DNA of 64,000 nt, from assembly GCA_965230755.1 (NCBI GenBank), contig CBDDLT010000010.1, forward strand, positions 124,001 to 188,000, written 5' to 3'. The translations under genes and the position numbers were made by a program. The notes beneath the pieces were generated by a model. It saw only the letters and a list, made by a program, of their open reading frames with translations. It was not told the origin of the DNA and made no database searches. Source of the stretch: DATFJT01 sp965230755. Its GTDB lineage: Bacteria > Bacteroidota > Bacteroidia > Chitinophagales > Saprospiraceae. Shown here in pieces: positions 43,387 through 53,483 of this stretch (positions are counted from its first letter, which is position 1; each line of letters opens with the position of its first letter).

Positions 43387-46300
43387 ATGAAGAGGTATTT
43401 AATGACTCTTTCGGTCTTATCCCTGCTGTTTGTTCAATTAAGTGCTCAGACCACGGCCAACTTGGCTTATGATGAGGTGCATTATCAGAAATGCCTGGAA
43501 CTGTACAACGAAGGGGTGTATGGCGCAGCCAGTCAAATGCTATTAAAGTATATTGACGCTCAGGAATTTAGCCATGATGTAAATAGAGAGGAAAATATTA
43601 AGAAAGCCTCGCTTTTATATGCTAAAAGCGCCGTCAAACTAGAGAAGAAGGAAGGAGAAAAGTTGATTTTGAATTTTGTTCGAACTTATGCCCCAGATCC
43701 TATCGCATCCGGTGCATTACAGGAAATGGCGGACTATTACTTCAATAATCGCGACTATGCAGAGGCAGAGAGATATTACAATCAAATTAATACCTCCTCT
43801 CTATCCAAAAAAGAGAAGGAAGAGGTCTTGTTTAGAAAGGCCTATTTACTCTTTGTAAAAAAGCAGTTTTCTGCTGCCAAATCTAAATTCTCTCTGGTCA
43901 AGTATCCTCAATCAGAATATTATTTACCGGCCACTTATTATTTCGGCCTTTGTAGTTTCTATCAGAATAACTATAAGGACGCTATTTCGAGCTTTGAAAA
44001 GTTAGGTTCGTCGAAGCGATATTCTAAGTACACTCCGTACTATATCGCACAGATATACTTTAAACAGAAAGAATACGATCAATTAATCTCCTATGCTACC
44101 AATCAATTAGAGGCGAATTACAACCTGCGCAATAGAAATGAGATCAATCAGCTGATTGCCCAAAGTTATTTCGAATTAGGGGATTACGAATCCGCTCTTC
44201 CCTATTACGAATTTTTCATGGAGCGAATGAATAAGTTGAGGGTTGAAGACTTCTATCAGGCGGGATATGTATACTATAAAAATAAGCGTTACAAGAAAGC
44301 CAAGAGATATTTTGAAGAATTGGGAAGTGAACCTTCTCTAATGGCTCAGAACGGCCTCTATCATCTTGCAGATTGTTATGTCAAAGAAGGCGATAAGAAC
44401 TCTGCCAGGAATGCATTCTACAAGTGCAGCCAATTGAGCTTTGATAAGGAAATACAAAGTGATGCCCACTTCCACTATGCGAAACTATCCTACGAATTGG
44501 GATATGATAATGACGCTATCAAGGCGTTTCAATCTATTCCTGCAAGCTCAGAAAACTATAGAAAAAGTCAGGAGCTTCTAGGTAAGTTGTTTTTGAGTAC
44601 CAACAATTACAAAAGAGCGGAAGACTTGCTTTCTAAGATGGATAGAAGAAGTCCCATGCTGGAAGAAGCTTACCACAAAGTGTTATTCTACCGAGCCATT
44701 GAGGAATATAATGCACGAAACTTCAAGGAAGCAGAAAAATACTTCTTGAATGCGTCGAATAGAAGTTATCATCAACCCTCTAAAATGATGTCCCATTATT
44801 GGCTAGCTGATGTTGCTCATCAAGGAGAGGAATATGCCAAGAGTGTCAGTCATCTCAAAAACTACTTTAGGGATTCAAGAGCTTCTAGATCAGAGATTTC
44901 AGAATCTAGTAGTGAAGCTATGGCTTTGTATCTCATGGCCTACAATTATATCAAGCAAGGCAATTATGGTCAAGCCAAAGATTATTTCGGTCAGGCGATT
45001 TCTAAATTGAAAAACGGAAGATTTGATAATGCATATATCAAAGATCAGGTTTTACCGGACGCTTACTTGAGATTGGGAGATTGCTACTTTAAAGAAAACA
45101 ATTACCCCCTTGCGCTTAGTAATTACGATAAGGTTAGCATCAAGAACAATCAGAACTATATATATGCTTTATACCAAAAGGCTATCATTAATGGATTGAA
45201 GGGAAATCAGGTTGAAAAAGTAATAGGGCTTGAGAAAATCGCAGATAAGTATCCCGACAGCAAGTATGCCGATGATGCACTTTACGAATTGGGAGTAAGT
45301 TATCTGGAAATTGGACAGTTGAACAAAGGTAGAATCCCTCTGGAAAAACTGGTAACGAGATACAAGCTCAAGTCAGAGCTGGTGAATCAATCCTATTTGA
45401 AATTAGGTCTTATTGCCTATAATCAAGGTAGTACATCTCAGGCAATCAAATACTATCGAAGTTGCTTGGATAATAACCCCAATCCAACAGAAAGTCAAAA
45501 TGCTCTGTTGGCACTAAGAGAAATCTACATTGACGATTTAGGACAACCTGATAAGTATTTTGAGATTCAGGAGGAATATACCGGTTATGCCTTTAGTGAA
45601 GCTGGTAAAGACTCATTGAGTTATCGAGTTGCGGAGAGAAAGTACGAAGAAGGTAACTATAACGGAGCCATTTCGGAATTTGGAAATTATATCCGAAAAT
45701 ACCCCAAGGGGATCTTTATTCTTCACGCTTACTTTTATCGTGGTGAATCTCATTTTATCCAGAAGAATTATTCCAATGCTTTGGACAATTATGAGTTGAT
45801 CGCCAAAAGAGGCCAAAGTGAATTTTATGAAGATGCCCTGATGAAAGCTGCTTTGATCAGCTATAATCATGAGGAAGACTTTAGGAAGGCACTGGACTAC
45901 TATATTCAGCTGGATCAGGTTGCCAGAAGTCAGGAAAATAGATTTCAAGCTCAGATTGGTGCTATGAGATCGGCCTATAAACTGAACGAAACGAACGACC
46001 TCGAAAAAATGGCTCAAAAAGTGATCGGCAACAATCTGGCCAATGAAGAGCAAACGGGAACAGCCTATTATTACCTAGGTAAAGTGAATTTTGATAGGCA
46101 GAATCTAGATGCAGCAGAAGTGAATTTTGTCAAGTCCAGTGAAAGGTTGAACAATGTTTATGCAGCAGAATCAAGGTATTATCTGGCTGAAATCTCGTAT
46201 CTGAAAAATGCGCTCGATGTGGCCAAAACCAGATGTGTTAATGCCAATCGAGCAAATACGAATTACACTTATTGGTTGGCCAAAGGTATTATTCTGCTTT

Positions 46301-46488
46301 CCGATATATTAAAGGACCAAAAGGACTACTTTAATGCTAAGGCGGCATTAGAGAGTCTTCTGGAAAACTACGATGAAGATCAGGAACTGATTGCTATTGC
46401 CAAAGCCAAACTCCAGACGCTGGAGGAATTGGACAAAAGCAATTTATTAGCCCCATCAGGGGAAACCCTTGAATTGGACGACAATTAA
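43387..46488 (+). CDS. Large exported TPR protein
   Basis: Signal peptide (about residues 1-20, ending FVQLSAQ) followed by some 20-25 tetratricopeptide-like repeats over nearly the whole 1033 residues, for example YNEGVYGAASQML, YFNNRDYAEAERYYNQI, AYLRLGDCYFKENNYPLALS and YYYLGKVNFDRQNLDAAEVNF. The style matches YbgF/Tol-type and gliding-associated TPR scaffolds. It precedes an outer-membrane barrel gene by 24 bp, so they probably act together in the envelope. Confidence 0.85.
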   Translation: MKRYLMTLSVLSLLFVQLSAQTTANLAYDEVHYQKCLELYNEGVYGAASQMLLKYIDAQEFSHDVNREENIKKASLLYAKSAVKLEKKEGEKLILNFVRTYAPDPIASGALQEMADYYFNNRDYAEAERYYNQINTSSLSKKEKEEVLFRKAYLLFVKKQFSAAKSKFSLVKYPQSEYYLPATYYFGLCSFYQNNYKDAISSFEKLGSSKRYSKYTPYYIAQIYFKQKEYDQLISYATNQLEANYNLRNRNEINQLIAQSYFELGDYESALPYYEFFMERMNKLRVEDFYQAGYVYYKNKRYKKAKRYFEELGSEPSLMAQNGLYHLADCYVKEGDKNSARNAFYKCSQLSFDKEIQSDAHFHYAKLSYELGYDNDAIKAFQSIPASSENYRKSQELLGKLFLSTNNYKRAEDLLSKMDRRSPMLEEAYHKVLFYRAIEEYNARNFKEAEKYFLNASNRSYHQPSKMMSHYWLADVAHQGEEYAKSVSHLKNYFRDSRASRSEISESSSEAMALYLMAYNYIKQGNYGQAKDYFGQAISKLKNGRFDNAYIKDQVLPDAYLRLGDCYFKENNYPLALSNYDKVSIKNNQNYIYALYQKAIINGLKGNQVEKVIGLEKIADKYPDSKYADDALYELGVSYLEIGQLNKGRIPLEKLVTRYKLKSELVNQSYLKLGLIAYNQGSTSQAIKYYRSCLDNNPNPTESQNALLALREIYIDDLGQPDKYFEIQEEYTGYAFSEAGKDSLSYRVAERKYEEGNYNGAISEFGNYIRKYPKGIFILHAYFYRGESHFIQKNYSNALDNYELIAKRGQSEFYEDALMKAALISYNHEEDFRKALDYYIQLDQVARSQENRFQAQIGAMRSAYKLNETNDLEKMAQKVIGNNLANEEQTGTAYYYLGKVNFDRQNLDAAEVNFVKSSERLNNVYAAESRYYLAEISYLKNALDVAKTRCVNANRANTNYTYWLAKGIILLSDILKDQKDYFNAKAALESLLENYDEDQELIAIAKAKLQTLEELDKSNLLAPSGETLELDDN

Positions 46489-46512
46489 TTTATCAGATCA
46501 AATCTTTGCACT

Positions 46513-48138
46513 ATGAAAATGCGTTTCTTAATCATATCATTGCTTTTAACTGCTTTTGCACAATCTATCTTTGCGCAGCCGGGCGATGATCTACCCAATG
46601 ATGAAATAGAAGTAATCAAAAATTTCGAAGCGAGGTTGGCGGTCTCCGATAAACTTAGTGTTCCCCCTCAGCTACCGAAAAATACAGACAAAGAGGTACC
46701 TAGCATGGATTATACCATTTATCCTCAGAGTTTGATTGTGGATTACGAACCTCCACGAATTCGACCTTTGGCCGTCAAAAGAAAAAAGAATGAGGAGCTC
46801 TACAAATCCTATCTCGAACTAGGTTATGGAACTTTGAATTCTCCATACCTTTTGGGCGCTTATGAAAGTGGATTTGAACAAGGAGGACTTGGAATCGGAG
46901 TCAATCATTACAGTGCGAAGGAAGGAGATGTCAATCACCAAAGATTGTCTCAAACGGACGCAAATATCAAGGGAAATTATATCGTTCAAGATCAGTTCAA
47001 TATTTTTGGTGGGATTGATCTGGGCTTTGACAAGCGGTATTACAATTTGGATTATGTCGACAGCATGGAATTGCTTCCAGACAGTACTGATCTAAGAGAA
47101 ATCAATCAATTTGGTATCCACGCGGGAATTGAAAACAGCGAAGAGACTCAATTGGGAATTGACTATAGAATTGTCTTGAGTTATCGAAATGCCCAAGACA
47201 AGATGGATACCAAACAAAACCTTTTCAATACTGAATTTTCCTTCGTTAAGTTCTTAAATGACAAGAATCCTATCGGTATTGATTTTGGTAATTATTTGAG
47301 TACTTATAAGCCAGTTGAGTTCGAATCACAGGATGTCAATGCTTTTTATGCCAACCCCTATTTCAAGTTCGGATTCAGTCAATTTGGGTTTAGAGTCGGA
47401 GCTGACGTGCTTTCTAAAAACAACAACGCAAGGGTTTTTCCTGATGTTGACCTAATAGTCAATCTGAAGAACAATGAATTGATCTTGTTTGCCGAAACAG
47501 AGGCATATTATACGCCAATTGATTTTATACAAAATGTCGATAACAATCCATTCTTGAGTCAAAATTTTGAAGCGGGATTTCAGGACATATTTGAAGTGAT
47601 TGCCGGTGTTAGAGGCAACTTTAACGGGATTAACTATTCGGTGAAAGGAGGGTATCAACAAATAGATAATCTTCCTCAGTACTTCAATAATCCAGCCGAT
47701 AGAAATAAGTTCTTGATCGATTATGATACGGCTACCAATGTCTTTGTAAGCCTTGATTTGGATTATCAAGTTCAAAAGGATCTTATTCTTTTTGCCAACT
47801 TCGAAAAGCAATTCTACGACCTTGAGAATAATGAGCAGATTTTGCATACTCCTGAATTTCGATTGGACCTAGGAGGTAAGTATTGGACTTTAGATCGAAA
47901 ACTATTATTGGGTATTAAAGCTTTCTTTGAAAATGGTCTATACTACAGAGATCAAATGGGTATGGATCAACAAATGGACGCCTTGATGGACATTAGTTTT
48001 GATGGAAAGTACTTGTTTACCGATCATGTCGGAGTATTCCTTCAACTTAACAATATAACAGACAATAAAAGAGAACGTTGGAGACACTACCCTACTTTTG
48101 GATTCAATGCTTTGGGTGGGGTGATGATTAGGTTTTAG
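46513..48138 (+). CDS. TonB-receptor-like outer-membrane beta-barrel
   Basis: A 541-residue exported protein: signal peptide to about residue 22 (ending SIFAQ), a Pro- and Arg-rich linker (YEPPRIRPLAVKRKKNEE), then a long series of amphipathic strands ending in LNNITDNKRERWRHYPTFG then GGVMIRF, the terminal pattern of TonB-dependent barrels. No plug domain or TonB box is visible, so it may be a passive or scaffold barrel. It follows the TPR gene directly; a TPR-barrel pair of this order is frequent in Bacteroidota. Confidence 0.78.
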   Translation: MKMRFLIISLLLTAFAQSIFAQPGDDLPNDEIEVIKNFEARLAVSDKLSVPPQLPKNTDKEVPSMDYTIYPQSLIVDYEPPRIRPLAVKRKKNEELYKSYLELGYGTLNSPYLLGAYESGFEQGGLGIGVNHYSAKEGDVNHQRLSQTDANIKGNYIVQDQFNIFGGIDLGFDKRYYNLDYVDSMELLPDSTDLREINQFGIHAGIENSEETQLGIDYRIVLSYRNAQDKMDTKQNLFNTEFSFVKFLNDKNPIGIDFGNYLSTYKPVEFESQDVNAFYANPYFKFGFSQFGFRVGADVLSKNNNARVFPDVDLIVNLKNNELILFAETEAYYTPIDFIQNVDNNPFLSQNFEAGFQDIFEVIAGVRGNFNGINYSVKGGYQQIDNLPQYFNNPADRNKFLIDYDTATNVFVSLDLDYQVQKDLILFANFEKQFYDLENNEQILHTPEFRLDLGGKYWTLDRKLLLGIKAFFENGLYYRDQMGMDQQMDALMDISFDGKYLFTDHVGVFLQLNNITDNKRERWRHYPTFGFNALGGVMIRF

Positions 48139-48165
48139 ATTGGCTGTTCACTCGTTGGGATATTA

Positions 48166-48202
48166 GCAAATTGACTATAAGTACAGTGAGTCTATAGTTT
48201 GC
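48166..48202. repeat. Hairpin between convergent genes
   Basis: GCAAATTGACTATA and TATAGTTTGC can pair (3-base bulge) round a 13-base loop in the 109-bp gap between the plus-strand barrel gene and the minus-strand gene ending at 48248. There is no T tract on either side, so a Rho-independent terminator is uncertain. Confidence 0.3.
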
Positions 48203-48247
48203 AGAATAATTGGTAAGTTTAGCTTAACTCGTTGACCCCTATCATTT

Positions 48248-48880
48248 TTATAAATGTCTGAGGACAGCCACATCCAGCTTCCGAATTCTTTGTAAATATT
48301 CTTGATTGAAACTGCTTAACCATCCTGCTAAGCCAGGCTGAACTTTCAGCCAATAATCCTCAGTAATTTTGAACTGTAAGCTAAGTTCTGCTTCTGCACC
48401 TAAAAGCAAATGCGGTCTTTCATAGTGGTAAGAAGGAACGGAACCATTTAGGTTTTGGATATGCAAGTTTTCTTTCTGATTCGCTTCGTATACAATTTTA
48501 GATAAAAGAGTGAAACCAAGATTAAAATTTTGACCATCATACAAGAAATAATTACTCCCGAAAGAGAAAACAATACCTAAACCCTTCTGATAATAATCAT
48601 CTATAACCTCTCCCTCCTTAAAGCTGAAAAAATCCTTGATAATCCACCCTGTTCTTTCAATACCCAATTGATAAATAAGATCTACTTTCGGACGAATTCT
48701 TTTAGAAAAACTTACACCCAGTCCCCAACTCAAATTTGAATCGAAAAAATCGATATCAGAATTTTCGATCAAATCACCGTGGATCATTGAGCCGTAGAAG
48801 CCCAAGCTGTTTTGAGAATTTGAAATATTATAAATCAGAAAACAAAATAAGCAGGGAAGTATCGTAAACTGGATTTTCAT
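48248..48880 (-). CDS. Small outer-membrane barrel-like protein
   Basis: A 210-residue protein with signal peptide (about 1-22, ending ISNSQ) and eight or so amphipathic strands (LGFYGSMIHGDL, LSWGLGVSFSKRI, LGIVFSFGSNYFLYD, LLLGAEAELSLQF). Resembles the PorT/OMP_b-brl type of small barrels. It ends without the usual C-terminal aromatic residue. Function unknown. Confidence 0.6.
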   Translation of the reverse strand: MKIQFTILPCLFCFLIYNISNSQNSLGFYGSMIHGDLIENSDIDFFDSNLSWGLGVSFSKRIRPKVDLIYQLGIERTGWIIKDFFSFKEGEVIDDYYQKGLGIVFSFGSNYFLYDGQNFNLGFTLLSKIVYEANQKENLHIQNLNGSVPSYHYERPHLLLGAEAELSLQFKITEDYWLKVQPGLAGWLSSFNQEYLQRIRKLDVAVLRHL

Positions 48881-49008
48881 GACGGTTGAGTGTTTTTACA
48901 GAAATACAACGCTCAATCAAGGACCAAATTGTAATTACCATCTAAATCGATAACAGGCTCAAGTCCCAACAATATACCTGGAAGAATTTGTCGGTAGAGA
49001 GGCTGGTT

Positions 49009-50148
49009 TTACCTTACAATGCATATTTTCCTTACCCGCGTGTAATCCCGAGTTGAAATGCTTAAAAAATAATGACCTGAAGGTAAATCTTGAATATTCA
49101 ATTCCATTATTTGCTCACCAACATTTACTGTTTTTTCTAAAATTGATCTACCCATACAATCATGTAATAAAATTCGAATATCAGAATGAACCTTGTTAAT
49201 ATCGATATTGATGACGTTTTCTGATGGATTGGGGTAAACCAATATATTGTCGATATCACCTGGTTTTTCATGGTTGCCGGATATAGTCTCACAATGCTTC
49301 AAATAAGGAACATTTAAATCATAAGTATTTCGAATAACGAGTAATTGCTCTTGAGAAAATTCCCTTATACAATGGAGCTGGCTATAACTCATGAAATTTG
49401 TGGTGCTTGGATCAAAAGCTTCATTATTACTATCAAAAACAGTGTTAGGATATAACCAAGTACAATTGATGCTGTCAACATCTGTTCTTTGCAAGCCATG
49501 ATCCGCATCTGTATCGCATAGGAGATCCCCAGCTCGATCACAATTGCTTCTATTCACAAGCTCTTCTCCAAATCGCGTTTCAAATGTATGATACAATCCA
49601 AAAAAGTGTCCTAGCTCATGGGCTATCAATCCATATGTTGCACCTTTTCCTAGAATGAAAAGGAAATCATCGTCGGTAAAAAGACCTCCAATAATGGTAG
49701 AGTTTCCCTCACCATCGTTTCCATTTACCGTATTCGGCATAAATATATTTACATATCCGCTTTCATGCAGCGAGTCAATGATCTGGCCATCAAAATCTAT
49801 CAAAGCATTTACATTTTCATCATCCGGCACAATGTTCAACACGCATAATTCTGCTCGTAATTCAACCTGAATTAAATATTGATTAATAGAATCTAAAGCC
49901 CTAAGAAATGATTCAGCCGTCATTTCATTTCCTTCTCCATTGCTATCTGTTATGATATGCAATGCAATTGGGATTATATCCGGGTCATTGGATCCAGTTA
50001 AAGTCTCAGGAATATTTACATGAAAAAGTTTATTGTCGTAAAAATTCGTCTTACAAAATGATTTATTCACTTGTGCCAATAAGACTCCTGAGATCAAGAA
50101 TAATGACACGAAAGTCATTATAAGCTCTAATTTTATAATATTACTCAT
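49009..50148 (-). CDS. Secreted M43 metalloprotease with T9SS sorting domain
   Basis: Pappalysin-type (M43) zinc protease: signal peptide (about 1-25), catalytic helix HELGHFFGLYH (HExxHxxGxxH, near residues 177-187), Cys-rich loop SNCDRAGDLLCDTDADH and the Met-turn NFMSYS. A C-terminal type A T9SS domain (about 300-379) opens VYPNPSENVINIDI and closes LPSGHYFLSIS. It should be secreted or surface-attached and degrade proteins outside the cell. The metal ligands look complete, so activity is likely. Confidence 0.9.
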   Translation of the reverse strand: MSNIIKLELIMTFVSLFLISGVLLAQVNKSFCKTNFYDNKLFHVNIPETLTGSNDPDIIPIALHIITDSNGEGNEMTAESFLRALDSINQYLIQVELRAELCVLNIVPDDENVNALIDFDGQIIDSLHESGYVNIFMPNTVNGNDGEGNSTIIGGLFTDDDFLFILGKGATYGLIAHELGHFFGLYHTFETRFGEELVNRSNCDRAGDLLCDTDADHGLQRTDVDSINCTWLYPNTVFDSNNEAFDPSTTNFMSYSQLHCIREFSQEQLLVIRNTYDLNVPYLKHCETISGNHEKPGDIDNILVYPNPSENVINIDINKVHSDIRILLHDCMGRSILEKTVNVGEQIMELNIQDLPSGHYFLSISTRDYTRVRKICIVR

Positions 50149-50226
50149 TTTTTTATTTTATAGCTCAGCCTTGTCTGGAATTAAGGGATGAATACTTCCA
50201 ACACTCTGAGCTTATTAAACGCTCTC

Positions 50227-51528
50227 TTAATTTTTATAACATGGCTCCATTTCTTTGATAAAGAAGATGGCATCGAGTACTTCGGACCAATCTTCGCAAG
50301 CGGTCAGGGATTCATACAAGAAAAGTCGTAATGTAAGATTACTGTACCACCATTCAGGTTTCTCTTCTTTAGGGTCCAATAACAACATTCCATCCTTCAA
50401 ATCAGATTTCACAATAATATGCTCCAAACTGCCTTCTTTTGCAGGCTCTATCTTTTCACCCGAGTTTCCCTTCTCCACTTCTCCATATGTGCCTTCATAA
50501 GCCGTAAATCCAATAACATAAATATCCTTAAGGTATTTTTTTTCCAACAAATCACCCATAACGGTTGATTCATTTACTGGTACCGGAAGCTTATCATTGG
50601 GTAGGATTAGATGATTATTTCTGATGAAATGATAAGTAGCACCGAAAAGAATTACCTTTTTATTCTTGAAATCATTTTCTAGCACGTAATTCAGGTTTTC
50701 AGCCATTAACCTATCTCTTTGGTTGTTTAAGGCATAGAGCTTTTTCTTGGCTAAGAGTATTTTTAACAGGGATAGTTCCGAATAAATGGCAATTCCCTTG
50801 TCATAAGACCTGATCGTTTGGAGAAAAGGGTGCTTCGCCTCTTCTAACATATTTTGGACCCATTGGCTACCCACCAAAAAGTCTTTCTTGGCTCTTTTAT
50901 TTAATTTGGGCAAAGCCGATCTTATTCCTCTGGCATTTGCAAAATCGCGTACGATATTTCGGTATTTTTTATAGTCGGTATGAGTTAAATCGGCTTTGCA
51001 TGAGATAAGAGCTTTGTCTATTTCTCCCACATATCGTTTTCGATATTTCGATGTGAATTTGCAATCAAATCCACCGAATAGTAAAGGATTCTCTAACTTG
51101 TTATTCTCATGAATATATTCGAACAATTTATTGTGTTGTTCAACATCACGCCAGGCGCTCATCAGTGAGTTAGACAGATATTGGATGCTATCTGTTTCTT
51201 TATATAACTCGGCCCCATAACTTACGTCGAACATTCCGGATTCGAAAAGGATAACTTCAAAGGACATCTCTTCAACAAGAAACTGAATCAAACGACTTCT
51301 GGCTTCAAATGACTTTCCATCTTCATGGGTTTGTTCACCAATTGCGACAATTGTCTTACTGCCAATTTCCTTCTTTAAGAATTGTAAATCACTAAAATCA
51401 TCATTTTCAGGATCGGTGGAGATGCGGTAGAAATTCTCTTTCACCCATCTACTTCCTTTGTTCTGGGCCGCAGTGTAAATAACAGGTAAAAGCATTAAGA
51501 ATATGAACAATGTATTTTTCATTTTCAA
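50227..51528 (-). CDS. Erythromycin esterase family protein
   Basis: Exported 433-residue member of the erythromycin-esterase superfamily (signal peptide about 1-21, ending YTAAQ). The family motifs are visible: VAIGEQTHEDGKSFEAR (His and Glu of the proposed active site), ILFESGMFDVSYG, SAWRDVEQHNKLFEYIHENN and VILFGATYHFIRN. True macrolide resistance esterases are cytoplasmic and closely related to EreA; this divergent exported form more likely hydrolyses another ester or lactone. Substrate unknown. Confidence 0.85.
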   Translation of the reverse strand: MKMKNTLFIFLMLLPVIYTAAQNKGSRWVKENFYRISTDPENDDFSDLQFLKKEIGSKTIVAIGEQTHEDGKSFEARSRLIQFLVEEMSFEVILFESGMFDVSYGAELYKETDSIQYLSNSLMSAWRDVEQHNKLFEYIHENNKLENPLLFGGFDCKFTSKYRKRYVGEIDKALISCKADLTHTDYKKYRNIVRDFANARGIRSALPKLNKRAKKDFLVGSQWVQNMLEEAKHPFLQTIRSYDKGIAIYSELSLLKILLAKKKLYALNNQRDRLMAENLNYVLENDFKNKKVILFGATYHFIRNNHLILPNDKLPVPVNESTVMGDLLEKKYLKDIYVIGFTAYEGTYGEVEKGNSGEKIEPAKEGSLEHIIVKSDLKDGMLLLDPKEEKPEWWYSNLTLRLFLYESLTACEDWSEVLDAIFFIKEMEPCYKN

Positions 51529-51633
51529 TATTTTTCGACGATGTAAACTAGTAGTTCCATATCATGATAGGATAAAAAGCAAAGGATGCTCGAATATTCA
51601 CATCCCTTGCTTCAATAAATACCAATTCGTTGA

Positions 51634-53391
51634 TTAATATGGTTTTACCTCTATAAAAAAGTTGAGCCCACCGGTGCTTTTAACAGTAGCGTTGGTTTCT
51701 TCCATGCCCTGATCACAATTGTAAATGACATCGTAATCCGTGGTGGTATAATCATCTTCGCAATACCTTAACTCAATTCGACCGAGGTCTTTTTCATAAT
51801 TATTATCAATTTCATAATCGACTTCTTGTTCCACTTCGTAAGTCAGTGTGGATGAATTTGATGTTTCAGCTGAAAAGCCACCAGAGCCATTCTGACCTCC
51901 TCCTTCTCCAACTTTAACTGTTGTTTCCGTTTTAAACTCATTTTTAATAGTTGTCTTATCGGTGATATCGATGTTGGTGACAATGGAAAGTTCTGTTGCT
52001 AAAATTTGAAAAGCTATTTCCGAGCCACTGATACTGGGGTCCCATTCTCCAACTAATTCAAGATTCCATTTCACCGGAGCGCTCTCGATTACGTAGGTGT
52101 AGTATGTTTTCCCATTGAGGCAGGTTTCGGCAACAATGAAGTTGTTTTGCCCAGGGTGCGTAGAGGACTTTTCCATGATGAAAAAATGCTCTTTGTTGGT
52201 TGACACTCCATTACAATCGCCATATAGCCAGAACGGGCTACTTTTCTCAACATTTACGGACAATCCTGTTGTATTATATCGCTTGATGGCGATGGTAGCT
52301 TGGTCTGTTAAAGAGGGGTTATAAAACCACTTTTTAACATTTACTCCAGTGTTCGATTGAAATTTCATAGAGTGTAATATTGTTTGATCTACAATGCAAT
52401 TTCTCTTACAATTAGGTGAGTAAAAATCACAACAATCGGGATCGTCAGCATCTATTAAACCGTCTCCGTCATCGTCTATACCATTCTCACATATTTCTCC
52501 ATTTCCACCACCAAAAAAAGGCAAGGGACAATCTTCGTCAATGTTTCCATCATAGTTATCATCAAGGCCGTTGTCGCAAATTTCATCACACAACAACTGT
52601 AAGTCGTTGATTAAATTAATGTAATGAACAAATACCCATTCTCCGTTTTCTTTTAATGAATGATTACTCCATATAGGAGCAGGATCACAAGGGTCGCCAT
52701 CATTATAATGTGCATCTGTATCTTCCGGTACATTGAAAAGCTGATATCCAGTAAGCGTAGAAAAGTCTTCTCTATTGATGAATATGTAATTCTCGCTCAT
52801 TCTAACCACAATAGGGATATCACAAGAAGGGTATGATTTACTATTGATATCAACTGCTATTTCTTCTCCTTCTTCTCCGTACTTATAAGCCACCGAATTG
52901 CTATAGTTTTCAAAGGTTCTTGCAACAAATTGAAATCCCTGTGTTTCCATTGAGGAATAGGAAAAAGGGAGATCGTCTCCCCACAAAATATGAGTCCAAT
53001 CGGGAACCTTAAAAACGAGACTGCTAAAGGGATCGTTTAACTCATTGATTACTTCATAATAATCCTCCTGTGTGATCTTTATTTCTTCCAACATTCTCTG
53101 ATCAAAGTATTTACCATCAAAAAAATCAAGAGGTAATACATCCTCTGTTCGACCATCGGACTGAAACAAGCTTTTAATGAGTTCACCTTTAAACTCATCG
53201 TTGTATCTCCACTTATAGGCTGAAAGCTTTGTGAGATTTGTAATGATTCTATCCATCCTTTCCGCAGATCGAGTTGAACTAATACTTCTGGACTCTATCG
53301 GAGTTCCAACTTCAGTGATCGAATAATCATCTTCTTCATAACAAGATGTTATGAATATCAAACTGAATAAAAAAATCATGATTTTTTTCAT
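51634..53391 (-). CDS. MopE-motif lipoprotein
   Basis: Lipoprotein signal (IFLFSLIFITSC, Cys 17). About residues 270-316 hold two Asp/Cys-rich MopE-type metal-binding motifs: CDNGLDDNYDGNIDEDC and CENGIDDDGDGLIDADD. The C-terminal third (about 450-585) is rich in alternating Ser/Thr, charged and hydrophobic residues (TTIKNEFKTETTVKV and the Gly-rich GEGGGQNGSGG). The calcium-like DxDxDG spacing suggests metal-dependent surface folding. It is 92 bp downstream of the Cys-rich T9SS gene, so the two may work together. Exact function unknown. Confidence 0.65.
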   Translation of the reverse strand: MKKIMIFLFSLIFITSCYEEDDYSITEVGTPIESRSISSTRSAERMDRIITNLTKLSAYKWRYNDEFKGELIKSLFQSDGRTEDVLPLDFFDGKYFDQRMLEEIKITQEDYYEVINELNDPFSSLVFKVPDWTHILWGDDLPFSYSSMETQGFQFVARTFENYSNSVAYKYGEEGEEIAVDINSKSYPSCDIPIVVRMSENYIFINREDFSTLTGYQLFNVPEDTDAHYNDGDPCDPAPIWSNHSLKENGEWVFVHYINLINDLQLLCDEICDNGLDDNYDGNIDEDCPLPFFGGGNGEICENGIDDDGDGLIDADDPDCCDFYSPNCKRNCIVDQTILHSMKFQSNTGVNVKKWFYNPSLTDQATIAIKRYNTTGLSVNVEKSSPFWLYGDCNGVSTNKEHFFIMEKSSTHPGQNNFIVAETCLNGKTYYTYVIESAPVKWNLELVGEWDPSISGSEIAFQILATELSIVTNIDITDKTTIKNEFKTETTVKVGEGGGQNGSGGFSAETSNSSTLTYEVEQEVDYEIDNNYEKDLGRIELRYCEDDYTTTDYDVIYNCDQGMEETNATVKSTGGLNFFIEVKPY

Positions 53392-53483
53392 AATGAATGA
53401 TTTATAATTAATTAAAACTTATTAGTAATGTGTAATCACGGCAATACGCATTCAATGGTTGAAAAGCACCTTTCGAAAATTGC

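Noticed and set aside
50227..51528. Antibiotic-resistance (macrolide esterase) gene
   Set aside because: Family membership is clear, but the protein is exported and divergent, so resistance cannot be claimed.
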